Shown here one piece after another: positions 43,052 to 51,256 of a DNA stretch of 64,000 nt. Below the pieces are notes generated by a model, which saw only the letters and a list, made by a program, of their open reading frames with translations, was not told the origin of the DNA and searched no databases. Position numbers and translations under genes: made by a program. Origin of the DNA: Alphaproteobacteria bacterium (lineage in GTDB: Bacteria; Pseudomonadota; Alphaproteobacteria; UBA8366; Aestuariispiraceae); assembly GCA_006844765.1 (NCBI GenBank), contig SPJV01000103.1, positions 1-64,000 of the forward strand, written 5' to 3'. The stretch's first letter is position 1. The number at the start of each line of letters is the position of its first letter.

Positions 43052-44173
43052 ATGTCCTATCAAATCCATATCGGTCCGAATATCCGGAAATCCCCTTTCT
43101 TCGAATCAACTGTCAAGGCAGGCGTAAAGGGGTTCTCAGTCTATAATCATATGTACATGCCAGGTAATTTCGGCGCGCCAGAGGCTGAGCTTGATCGCCT
43201 CATGAATGGCGTGGCTATGTGGGATGTGGGCGGTGAACGACAGGTAGAAGTCTCCGGACCGGATGCGTTTGAACTGGTGCAGTATTTGTGCACGCGCGAC
43301 CTCTCCAAAACAAAGCCAGGCCAGGGCTATTACGTGCCTTTGTGCAATCGGAATGGTCTGCTGATCAACGACCCTGTGCTATTGAAGCATGATGAAAACC
43401 GGTATTGGTTCTCCATCGCTGACAGTGACATTGCGCTTTGGGCCGATGCGATCGCTGGCGAGCGTGGCCTTGATGTCCGGGTATTCGAGCCGGATGCTTC
43501 CCCCCTCGCTGTTCAAGGCCCGAAAGCAGGCGACGTCATCGCCTCGATGTTTGGCGATTGGGTCAATGATCTGCGCTACTTTGGATTCCGAGAAACAGAG
43601 ATAAAGGGCATTCCGCTCATTCTCGCCCGCTCCGGCTGGTCCAAACAAGGCGGCTTCGAGCTCTACTTGATGGATGAGACGCGCGGAACAGATCTCTGGG
43701 ATCTGGTTGCAGAGGCTGGGGCGCCTTATGACATCGGTCCCGGCTCACCGAGCGATAAGGAACGCCTTGAAAGCGACCTCGTCTCCTATGGTGCCGATGC
43801 GCGCCTTCAATCCAGCCCGGCCAACCCATTTGAGATGGGCTTGGGCAAATATGTCCACTTGGACCGGGGCGGCGACTTCATCGGGCGCGACGCTTTGATG
43901 AAGATTGAGGCCGAAGGCATTAAGCGGCGACGGGTCGGGTTCTTCGTTGATGGGGCTCGGATGGACGGAAACGAACAGCCCCTTCCCATCATGAAGGACG
44001 GACAGGCCGTCGGTATCCTGTCAGATTTCAGCCATTCCATAAGGTTGGGACGCAACATCGGCGTCGGCCTGTTAAGCAATGAGGTCGCAGATGACGCCGA
44101 AGGTCTGACAGTCAACTTTGGCGATGACAAACGCGCCATTTCTGTCGCCGAATTGCCCTTCATTGGCCGGTGA
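43052..44173 (+). CDS. GcvT/DmdA-like folate-dependent demethylase or aminomethyltransferase
   Basis: A 373-residue GcvT-fold protein. Several segments recall DMSP demethylase DmdA more than glycine-cleavage T-protein: an N-terminus with RKSPFFESTVKAGVKGFSVYN, WDVGGERQVEVSGPDAFELVQ, SPLAVQGPKAGDV and ARSGWSKQGGFELYL, then MGLGKYVHLD. DmdA moves a methyl group from a sulfonium zwitterion to tetrahydrofolate. In this betaine-rich setting an N-methyl or S-methyl donor is possible, and which one cannot be decided from sequence alone. GGGAG seven bases upstream supports the ATG at 43052. A strong terminator follows the gene. Confidence 0.82.
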   Translation: MSYQIHIGPNIRKSPFFESTVKAGVKGFSVYNHMYMPGNFGAPEAELDRLMNGVAMWDVGGERQVEVSGPDAFELVQYLCTRDLSKTKPGQGYYVPLCNRNGLLINDPVLLKHDENRYWFSIADSDIALWADAIAGERGLDVRVFEPDASPLAVQGPKAGDVIASMFGDWVNDLRYFGFRETEIKGIPLILARSGWSKQGGFELYLMDETRGTDLWDLVAEAGAPYDIGPGSPSDKERLESDLVSYGADARLQSSPANPFEMGLGKYVHLDRGGDFIGRDALMKIEAEGIKRRRVGFFVDGARMDGNEQPLPIMKDGQAVGILSDFSHSIRLGRNIGVGLLSNEVADDAEGLTVNFGDDKRAISVAELPFIGR

Positions 44174-44233
44174 TTTTCCGCCGTCATTGTTGACGAATTA
44201 TTCATCTCTTCACACTAGAGTTCGATGATGGAT

Positions 44234-44280
44234 GATCGCCACGGTCGAGAACATCACGTTTTCGGCCGGGCGATCTTTTT
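44234..44280 (+). terminator. Strong rho-independent terminator after the DmdA-like gene
   Basis: A stem of about 18 bp runs from GATCGCC (44234-44240), then one bulged A and CGGTCGAGAAC (44242-44252), pairing with GTTTTCGGCCG (44258-44268) and GGCGATC (44269-44275). Two G-T pairs occur, the loop is ATCAC, and TTTTT follows at 44276-44280. It separates the metabolic genes from the downstream unknown gene. Confidence 0.92.
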
Positions 44281-44313
44281 CCAACAGGACAAATCGTCCC
44301 GTTAGGAGCCGTC

Positions 44314-45552
44314 ATGCGGTATGCCGAGTTACGCGATCTTTCGGAAGTTGGGCCATCAATGCCGCCTGCGGAGATTGATGCACGGGTTCGCCGCACGATT
44401 GAATTAATGAAATCCAGCATTACGCCGGCCTGCCTTGGCGTTGGCAATGCAATGATAGCGAATATCGCGCAGACCGTCGGCGCCCTGAACAATTCAACGA
44501 ACCCAGCCGCAGCGCCCCTCGCCAAAGCAATTGATACCGATATCCTCCCGCTCTTATCAATTGAGCTGGATGACTATGAATACGCGCGAGAGGAAGCCAT
44601 TCTGGCTGGAATACTAGCCGGCCGATACAATCAGAACCTGGCGATTTTCCGCCAACGCACCCCCGATCAATGGCCAAACCCCTGGCCGATCCCCTGCTTT
44701 CTTGAACCGGCATTTGGGAGCGCCATTGAGCGGATGATCCGCTACATCCTAAGTAAGCTCGCCCGTCGCCGTCGGAGTGAAATCAATTACTACGAACCGA
44801 TTAGAGCAGCCCTTGATGATGCGGCCTCACTTGAGCGCCTATCAAAGAAGATTGAACCAGAGGTTCAGGAATATTTCATGCAATTGATCACGCCGCTTCG
44901 GGGGTCAGACAGCGATATTGCAATGGCTGCAAAGGAGATTGTCGCCAAGCACGCGCATGATCGCGGGTACCATTTTTATTCTGCTCTGGGACTCGATTTC
45001 CTGATAAGCCTTTTCACGACCGAACCAGAGACGATTTCCGAATGCCTGGACAAGATCAGAACAGCAGTGACGCAAAGCGACCATTCAGACCAGATTGTTA
45101 GAACCCTCGACGACCTCAAGGAAGAAACCGACAACCTGATCCTGGATGCTCTTATTCTTGCATCATTCTACAGCGCCAATGCCACCGGTCGCCCACGCTA
45201 TGAAGCAATCCACAGCACCTTAATCGGCAGCAGTCGAATCGTCGAAGTTCTGATAGAAATGCGCCCAATCCTCTATGGAGAACTATGCCGCGTTCCCATG
45301 AACCTTCTGGACCAGTTTATCGAGAACTTTCTGGATTCGGATAAAGAGGCAGAGGCGGAGCGGATGTTCCGGGCCTTAATTGATTCTCTGGGCATCCTGA
45401 ACGCCGTCACATTCGAAACCTTGTTCAAGCAATTGGCAAAACGGGCTTCTGAGTGCAAGGGATTGAGGCAACTGGCCGATTGGATGAAAGAAGGCGCACC
45501 ACCGGATAGACGGCCCTCCTTCGGCTCGGCGCTGATGGCACGGCCGACCTGA
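44314..45552 (+). CDS. Hypothetical protein, mostly helical, 412 residues
   Basis: I do not recognise this protein. It has no signal peptide or TM helix and no catalytic motif I can name. Composition and spacing suggest an all-alpha soluble protein rich in Leu/Ile/Glu/Arg. A basic stretch (SKLARRRRSEINYY) lies near residue 150, and TPR- or HEAT-like helix pairs are possible in the C-terminal half (LYGELCRVPMNLLDQFIENF, EAERMFRALIDSLG). AGGAG six bases before the ATG supports the start. It is bounded by a strong terminator upstream and a 131-base gap before the Tad genes, so it is probably a single transcription unit. Confidence 0.6.
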   Translation: MRYAELRDLSEVGPSMPPAEIDARVRRTIELMKSSITPACLGVGNAMIANIAQTVGALNNSTNPAAAPLAKAIDTDILPLLSIELDDYEYAREEAILAGILAGRYNQNLAIFRQRTPDQWPNPWPIPCFLEPAFGSAIERMIRYILSKLARRRRSEINYYEPIRAALDDAASLERLSKKIEPEVQEYFMQLITPLRGSDSDIAMAAKEIVAKHAHDRGYHFYSALGLDFLISLFTTEPETISECLDKIRTAVTQSDHSDQIVRTLDDLKEETDNLILDALILASFYSANATGRPRYEAIHSTLIGSSRIVEVLIEMRPILYGELCRVPMNLLDQFIENFLDSDKEAEAERMFRALIDSLGILNAVTFETLFKQLAKRASECKGLRQLADWMKEGAPPDRRPSFGSALMARPT

Positions 45553-45683
45553 TCTGCCTATTCCTCTTTGAAAAAGTATCCGGCATTTTCGGAGAATTAT
45601 CCGATACTGCATTCTAATTTAAAGATTTTTCCCGATTGATTGTCATTCACGAAGCAGCGGCCTCTATTTAGTCTACACTTGTT

Positions 45684-47129
45684 ATGACTAAGATTGATGT
45701 GGTGACAAAAGCGATCGGTCCGCGGCGCGGCGCTGTTGAGCGATTCGTAATGGAGACACGGGGGAGCATGCTGCCCTTGGCTGCGGCATCTATGCTTAGC
45801 CTTGCGGGTTTCATTGGGATCGCCATTGATGGCGCCCGCATGATCCACGCCCGCGATGTCCTGCAGAAGGCGGTAGATTCCGGTGGCTTGGCCGCCGGTC
45901 ATGCAGCGGAACTCTCGGACATGACCGGGGATGGCCGCGCCTTCTTTGATGCTAACATCGCTGCGGGTCAGGCAGGACTGATTGATCCGACACTTGAAAT
46001 GACGATCTCGGCCGACAACAGCGTGATATCGCTTTCAGCCTCAGCCCAGGTCGATACGAGTTTCATGCGGTTGTTTGGTTTTGGCCGTGTCACGGTCTCC
46101 GCCGAGGCTGAGGTCACCCGAGAGACCAGAGGCATGGAGCTGGCGCTGGTGATGGACAACACCGGTTCGATGCGATCCGGCGGCAAGATCAGCGCCATGC
46201 GGAATGCCGCTCATGATCTCATCGACATCGTCTTTGGATCGGATGAGACCAATCCCAACCTTTGGGTCTCGCTGATCCCCTATACCGCAATGGTCAACAT
46301 CGGCGCTGATAAGTCCGCATGGCTGACTGCGGGCGGTATTAGCGACGTGAGCGGCTCAACCTACGATCCAACAAGCTGGAAGGGCTGTGTAATGGCCCGT
46401 GCCGGTTCCGCTGACAGAACCGACGAGACACCGGACTTCGCGCCCTTCACGCCGATGTTCTGGGCCGATGCCGTCGATAATGATTGGATCGGAGACGACA
46501 GCGCTTTTGACCTGGATGAAAGCAATGCCGCCCAAAACAACGGACGGGGACCAAACCTCGGTTGCGGCCCCGCAATCACGCCGCTGACGGCGTCAAAGAC
46601 AACGGTCGTCGTCGCCATCGATGAAATGCAACCCTGGCACAGAGGCGGCACAACATCCAATCTAGGCCTTGTCTGGGGATGGCGGAGCCTGTCGCCTGTC
46701 TGGCGCGGGTTGTGGGGCGGGGCGACACCAAACGCCCTCCCCCTCGCCTATGACGAGCCGTTCATGGACAAGGTCATTGTCGTCCTGACGGATGGGCAGA
46801 ACCAGTTCTTCGACTATCAAGGGGGCGGACCGGATGGGTCGGACTATACCGCCTATGACCGGCTCAACATCTTCGGCTTTTCAAGCTTGAACAGCGCCCG
46901 CGCCGAGATTGATAGCCGTTTCGCAAGCCTGTGCGAGGCGATCAAGACGACTGGTATCATCATCTATGCCATCACCTTCGGCAGCACACCGAACAGCAGT
47001 ACCCAATCGCTCTACCGCACCTGTGCCAGCAATGAGAGTTTCTATCACCACGCGCCGAACAATGACGAACTCCAATCCGTCTTCCAGACCATAGGCCGGC
47101 AACTCAGCAATTTGAGGCTGTCGCAATGA
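45684..47129 (+). CDS. TadG-like pilus-assembly protein with von Willebrand A domain
   Basis: Surface or periplasmic protein of 481 residues. The N-terminus carries a TadE/TadG-type hydrophobic segment (ETRGSMLPLAAASMLSLAGFIGIAIDGARMI). A vWA domain follows (ELALVMDNTGSM is the MIDAS motif DxTGS; VIVVLTDGQNQFFDY is the second metal-site strand). TadG proteins help anchor Flp/Tad pili. The stop overlaps the next gene in ATGA. None of tadA-C, cpaB/C/E or a Flp pilin is in the window, so this is a satellite group. An ATG at 45750 is an alternative start. Confidence 0.82.
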   Translation: MTKIDVVTKAIGPRRGAVERFVMETRGSMLPLAAASMLSLAGFIGIAIDGARMIHARDVLQKAVDSGGLAAGHAAELSDMTGDGRAFFDANIAAGQAGLIDPTLEMTISADNSVISLSASAQVDTSFMRLFGFGRVTVSAEAEVTRETRGMELALVMDNTGSMRSGGKISAMRNAAHDLIDIVFGSDETNPNLWVSLIPYTAMVNIGADKSAWLTAGGISDVSGSTYDPTSWKGCVMARAGSADRTDETPDFAPFTPMFWADAVDNDWIGDDSAFDLDESNAAQNNGRGPNLGCGPAITPLTASKTTVVVAIDEMQPWHRGGTTSNLGLVWGWRSLSPVWRGLWGGATPNALPLAYDEPFMDKVIVVLTDGQNQFFDYQGGGPDGSDYTAYDRLNIFGFSSLNSARAEIDSRFASLCEAIKTTGIIIYAITFGSTPNSSTQSLYRTCASNESFYHHAPNNDELQSVFQTIGRQLSNLRLSQ

Positions 47130-47704
47130 GGCCTCAATCATCCAAGACCTGGCCAATTGCGCGCTTCTTTCGTGGGAATCAGGGAAGCGCCGCGATGGAG
47201 TTCGGACTTGTCCTGCCCGCCTTCCTCAGCCTCGTCATCGGTGTGATCGAGGTCGCAAACCTGTTCTTCGTCAATTCCGCACTTGAGAACGCGGTCCTTC
47301 ACGCCTCTCGCTACGGCATAACCGGCTCAGAAACATCAGGAGCAAGCGCGACGCGCCTGGATCGGGTGCGTGAGATTGTTGAACGCCAGACTTTCGGCCA
47401 TGTCGACCCAGACACTCTCGACATTGAAACTCTGGTCTTCGAGCAATTCTCCGATATCGGACAACCGGAACCCTTCGCTGATGAGAATGCCAATGGCCAA
47501 TATGATCCGGGCGAAGAATTCTCAGACGTGAACGGCAATGGGCAATGGGATGCGGATATGGGGCTCGCAGGCTTGGGCAATGCCGGTGACATCGTGCTCT
47601 ACCGCATCACCTATGCCCCGCCGAGCCTGACCGGCTTCGCCGATTGGGCGACAAGCACCGTCACCTTGGTCGCAACCCTGGCCGTCCGCAATGAGCCTTT
47701 TTGA
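47126..47704 (+). CDS. TadE-like minor pseudopilin with two calcium-loop motifs
   Basis: A 192-residue TadE-family protein: prepilin-like N-terminus with Gly20-Ser and Glu25 (GSAAMEFGLVLPAFLSLVIG) that may be cut by a TadV/CpaA peptidase. Unusually, residues 119-131 and 134-145 form two DxNxNGxxD loops (DENANGQYDPGE and DVNGNGQWD) like those of EF-hand or dockerin calcium sites. Such loops are not part of the usual TadE fold. Coupled to the TadG-like gene (ATGA) and overlapping or abutting the next gene. Confidence 0.8.
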   Translation: MRPQSSKTWPIARFFRGNQGSAAMEFGLVLPAFLSLVIGVIEVANLFFVNSALENAVLHASRYGITGSETSGASATRLDRVREIVERQTFGHVDPDTLDIETLVFEQFSDIGQPEPFADENANGQYDPGEEFSDVNGNGQWDADMGLAGLGNAGDIVLYRITYAPPSLTGFADWATSTVTLVATLAVRNEPF

Positions 47705-48263
47705 GATGCGGCGTGCCATCAATCACTTGCGAGCATTCCTCAAGAATAAGGAGGGAGCTGCATTAATTGAAGTCGGCCTGGCCCTGCCGATTTTCCTGAC
47801 CTTACTCACGGGCCTGGTCGAAATTGGATTTTTCCTGTTGCTCACAACCAAGCTTCAACACGCCGCCGTTTCCGTATCTGATCTGACGACAAGGGACGAG
47901 ACTGTCTCGGAAGCCGTGCTGCAGGATATTTTCGCCGCCGCCCCACAGATCATCGCACCCTTCCCACTGGGAGAACGCGCTCGGGTTATTGTCTCTGCCG
48001 TCAGTCAGAACTCAAGCACACCGGCGCGCGTCTTCTGGCAGCGGCAAGGCGGCGGCACACTCCCTGTTTCGAGCGCGATTGGCGCTGAAGGGGCCGCCCC
48101 CACGCTTCCTGCAGAGCTAACCTTGCGAAATGACGAGACCATCGTCGTGACGGAGGTCTTCTATGCGTATGAGCCCTTCCTATTCCCGATGCTGGACGCC
48201 CGAACACTCCGCCGTGTTTCCTATTTCCGGCCCCGGCTGGGCGCCCTGCAATCGGTGAACTAG
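47691..48263 (+). CDS. TadE/TadF-like pseudopilin
   Basis: A 190-residue protein with the same prepilin-like N-terminus (KEGAALIEVGLALPIFLTLLTGLVEIGFFLL) and an extracytoplasmic domain of about 140 residues ending in a beta-rich VVTEVFYAYEPFLFP segment. Third gene of the Tad-like trio. The ATG at 47691 overlaps the preceding gene by 14 bases; an ATG at 47706, just after that gene's stop, is equally possible. It converges with caiD, with five bases between stops. Confidence 0.78.
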   Translation: MSLFEMRRAINHLRAFLKNKEGAALIEVGLALPIFLTLLTGLVEIGFFLLLTTKLQHAAVSVSDLTTRDETVSEAVLQDIFAAAPQIIAPFPLGERARVIVSAVSQNSSTPARVFWQRQGGGTLPVSSAIGAEGAAPTLPAELTLRNDETIVVTEVFYAYEPFLFPMLDARTLRRVSYFRPRLGALQSVN

Positions 48264-48268
48264 ACGCC

Positions 48269-49054
48269 TTACTTGCCTTTCCACACGGGCGCGCGTTTTT
48301 CAGCAAATGCACGGGCACCCTCAAGCTGATCTTCTGAGTGATAAAGCGTCGAAATGGTCGGGAATTCCTCCCGATTCATCTTGGCGATCGCATCATGGAA
48401 CTTCATGTTCTCCGTCTCGCGCAGAACTTCCTTGATCGCAGCGAAGACGAGCGGCGGCCCTTCGGCGAGAAGCGCTGCCTTCTCCCGTGCGACATCCATC
48501 AGGCTGTCATCTGGCACGACCTGGTTAATCAGACCCCAACGCGCTGCTTCCTCGGTATCGATGCGCCGGCCGGTGAACAGCATCTCCATTGCGATGTGAT
48601 ACGGGATGCGGTTCGGCAGTTTGAGGGTCGCGGCATCGGCAATGACGCCGGAGTTAATCTCCGGCAAAGCAAAGGTTGCATGCTCAGCAGCAATGATGAT
48701 GTCGCAAGAGATCATCAGTTCGAACCCGCCACCAAAGGCCAGCCCGTTCACCGCAGCGATGACCGGTTTGTTGAGGCCGGGAAGCTCCTGAAGACCACCA
48801 AAGCCGCCGACACCATAATCGACATTGGCCGCTTCCCCATCCGCAGCGGCTTTCAGATCCCAACCAGGGCAGAAGAACTTCTCCCCACCCCCGGTCAGGA
48901 TGGCGACACGCAATTCCGGGTCGTCGCGGAACGCCTCAAAAACCTCACCCATTCTGCGGCTGGTCGCGGCGTCGATGGCATTGGCCTTGGGCCGGTCCAA
49001 GGTTACTTCCAGGACAGCGCCATTGCGGACGGTCTTAACCGGATCATCGGACAT
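48269..49054 (-). CDS. caiD: CaiD-like crotonobetainyl-CoA hydratase (carnitinyl-CoA dehydratase)
   Basis: Crotonase-family enzyme of 261 residues, the same length as E. coli CaiD. It shares long CaiD-specific segments as I recall that sequence: RNGAVLEVTLDRPKANAIDA, FFCPGWDLKAAADGEA, VNGLAFGGGFEL, and a C-terminus HSEDQLEGARAFAEKRAPVWKG, where CaiD has almost the same residues. The crotonase oxyanion-hole Gly and the catalytic-pocket Glu (FALPE) are present. It should interconvert crotonobetainyl-CoA and L-carnitinyl-CoA. Last gene of a five-gene minus-strand operon that also holds carnitine dehydrogenase. This match is the strongest single sign of trimethylammonium substrates here. Confidence 0.85.
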   Translation of the reverse strand: MSDDPVKTVRNGAVLEVTLDRPKANAIDAATSRRMGEVFEAFRDDPELRVAILTGGGEKFFCPGWDLKAAADGEAANVDYGVGGFGGLQELPGLNKPVIAAVNGLAFGGGFELMISCDIIIAAEHATFALPEINSGVIADAATLKLPNRIPYHIAMEMLFTGRRIDTEEAARWGLINQVVPDDSLMDVAREKAALLAEGPPLVFAAIKEVLRETENMKFHDAIAKMNREEFPTISTLYHSEDQLEGARAFAEKRAPVWKGK

Positions 49055-49141
49055 TCTTCAATTTCCCTTTCTTCTTCCTGCACCCCCATCCTTCAAGATG
49101 GTCCTTCGGACTTCCTCAGAATGGGGGGATCATATCACGTC

Positions 49142-51214
49142 TTATCCACCACTCAGCCGCACCAAGGCGTCAGCGGCAACGGCTCCCTGCCCTTCAGGTA
49201 AGACAATCAGCGGGTTAACATCGAGCTCCATCAGCCAATCTGCCTCGGCCTCTGCGAATTTGGCAATTGCCATCACCGCATCGACGACAGCCTCCAAATC
49301 GCCGGCGGGCTTGCCGCGATATCCACGCAGCAGCTTTGCGACCTTGAGCCCTTCAATAGCCGCCAAGACCTCTTCACGATCCGTCGGCAATAGGATCAAA
49401 GCGTTGTCTTCCACCAATTCGGCCAGGATACCCCCCGCGCCAACCATCATAACAAGGCCCGCCTGCGGATCGCGAGAGAGTCCCAGGATCAATTCCGCCA
49501 CAGCGCCCGACGCCATGCGCTCCACAATGAAGCGGTCTGCGATCTCTCCCATCCGCTCAACCGCGTCATTGACGGCATCTCCGTCGGGAAGGTTAAGCGC
49601 TACTCCGCCAGCTTCTGTCTTATGTGCAAGGGTTTCCGAACAAGCCTTCACGACAACCGGATAGCCGAACGCTTCTGCGGCTGCGACAGCTTCGGTCGCG
49701 TCGGACACCAAGGCGCCTTCCGGCACCGGCAAGCCATAGGCGGCCAACAATTTCTTAGACCGCCACTCATCCAACGTTCGGGATTGCTGAACAAGAACAG
49801 AGGGCGCCGCCATCGGTTCCGAGCCGGCCACCAACGCCCGTCGTTCTGAAATCATCGCTGCAGCATCCAGGGCCAACAGCGCTTCCTCCAACCCTTGGAT
49901 CGGGGCGATGCCGCCATCGAGGAGACGCTGCCTGAGCCCCGGCGCCATGTTTTCCTGAATACTGCTCGCCACAAGTGTCGGCGTTCCTGTTTCGGCAGCG
50001 GCAGACAGGATGGCTGCCTCGGCCTCCTTCCAGCCATAGAGCGGTAGATCAGATCGATCGGGCGTGTCCAAAACCAGCAGGGCCGCATCCACATCCGCCT
50101 TCAAGGCCTCGGTGAAGCAGGCGCGGATCGGTTCCGCTTCGCCCCAAATGTAAGTGTGATAATCAAGCGGATTGCCGATATCGACTTTCGGTCCCAACAC
50201 GGTTTCCAGCGCCGCGTGCCGTTCTTCTGAAAAGCCCGGTGTTTCCAAGCGTGTTCGTTCAATCAGATCGGCGACAAGTCCGGCTTCTCCCCCCGAACAG
50301 CTCATCGACACAAAACGTCGCCCGCCAATCGTTGGGCAGACATGCAAGAGCTTCAATGTCTCAAGAAATACCGGCAAGCTATGGACACGCGCGATGCCGT
50401 AGCGATGGCAGAACGCATCGAAGACCGCATCAGACCCTGTCATGGAACTGGTATGTGACAAGGCGATCTCAGCCGCTTTCTCCGAGCTGCCATTCTTCAA
50501 CACGACAATCGGGACAGACTTTCGCGCCGCATCAATCGCAACACGAGACAAGGCCGCCATATCCCGCACCCCTTCGATGAAGAGGCCGATAGCCGAAATC
50601 CGCTCATCAGAAAGAAGCGCCTCAACGACTTCCGGCACGCCGTCCTTCGCCTGGTTGCCCAAGGCCATCAACTGGGCCACAGGCAAGCCGCGATCCTGCA
50701 TAGATAGGCTGATGGCGACATTGCCGGATTGAGAAACAATCGCAACGCCCCGATCCACCGGTGTTCCACCATGATCATCCGGCCAAAGCGCCACACGATC
50801 CAGGCAATTGACGATCCCGTAGCAATTGGGGCCCATGACGCCCATCTCGCCCGCCGCCTCGACCAAGGCGGCTTGACGCTCGCGTCCTAAATCACCGGTT
50901 TCCGAAAAGCCGGAGGCATAGCAAACAGCGCCGCCCGTGCCCTTGTCTCGAAGTGCGGCTATCGCCTCAATCGTTGCATCCGCCGGGATGCAGATGAAGG
51001 CCGCATCAGGTCCTTCCGGCAGATCCTCAATGTGGCGATAACAAGGGATTCCGGCCAGTTGCTCACGCCGCGGATTAACCGCGTAGAGCGTTCCTTCGAA
51101 GCCGATTTTCTGGCATTCGACAAGGCACTTCTCCGCCTCCCGGCCACCGATGACGACAACGGATAGGGGCCTCAGAAGACGCTCGAGCGGCTTTCTTTTC
51201 AATAGGTCGGTCAT
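49142..51214 (-). CDS. ADP-forming (NDP-forming) acyl-CoA synthetase, fused alpha-beta
   Basis: A 690-residue acetate-CoA ligase (ADP-forming) family protein: CoA-binding domain (about 15-140), succinyl-CoA-ligase-like domains with the phospho-His region ALSHTSSMTGSD (His254), and a C-terminal ATP-grasp beta part (YGLPVPEGALVSD, YPVVVKACSETLAHKTEAGGV). These enzymes work reversibly through a phospho-histidine. In this operon it replaces the AMP-forming ligase CaiC and the CoA-transferase CaiB of other carnitine systems. It could activate gamma-butyrobetaine and could also recover ATP from carnitinyl- or betainyl-CoA (inference). An ATP-dependent DMSP lyase (DddX) belongs to the same superfamily and is an alternative. 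Confidence 0.85.
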   Translation of the reverse strand: MTDLLKRKPLERLLRPLSVVVIGGREAEKCLVECQKIGFEGTLYAVNPRREQLAGIPCYRHIEDLPEGPDAAFICIPADATIEAIAALRDKGTGGAVCYASGFSETGDLGRERQAALVEAAGEMGVMGPNCYGIVNCLDRVALWPDDHGGTPVDRGVAIVSQSGNVAISLSMQDRGLPVAQLMALGNQAKDGVPEVVEALLSDERISAIGLFIEGVRDMAALSRVAIDAARKSVPIVVLKNGSSEKAAEIALSHTSSMTGSDAVFDAFCHRYGIARVHSLPVFLETLKLLHVCPTIGGRRFVSMSCSGGEAGLVADLIERTRLETPGFSEERHAALETVLGPKVDIGNPLDYHTYIWGEAEPIRACFTEALKADVDAALLVLDTPDRSDLPLYGWKEAEAAILSAAAETGTPTLVASSIQENMAPGLRQRLLDGGIAPIQGLEEALLALDAAAMISERRALVAGSEPMAAPSVLVQQSRTLDEWRSKKLLAAYGLPVPEGALVSDATEAVAAAEAFGYPVVVKACSETLAHKTEAGGVALNLPDGDAVNDAVERMGEIADRFIVERMASGAVAELILGLSRDPQAGLVMMVGAGGILAELVEDNALILLPTDREEVLAAIEGLKVAKLLRGYRGKPAGDLEAVVDAVMAIAKFAEAEADWLMELDVNPLIVLPEGQGAVAADALVRLSGG

Positions 51215-51256
51215 TCGGTCATCTCACCCAAAACCTCGCCAGTTCCGAGAGGAAGT

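Noticed and set aside
45575..45608. Imperfect inverted repeat AGTATC...GATACT after the 412-residue gene
   Set aside because: The stem has a bulge, the loop is long and no T-run follows, so it is not called as a terminator.
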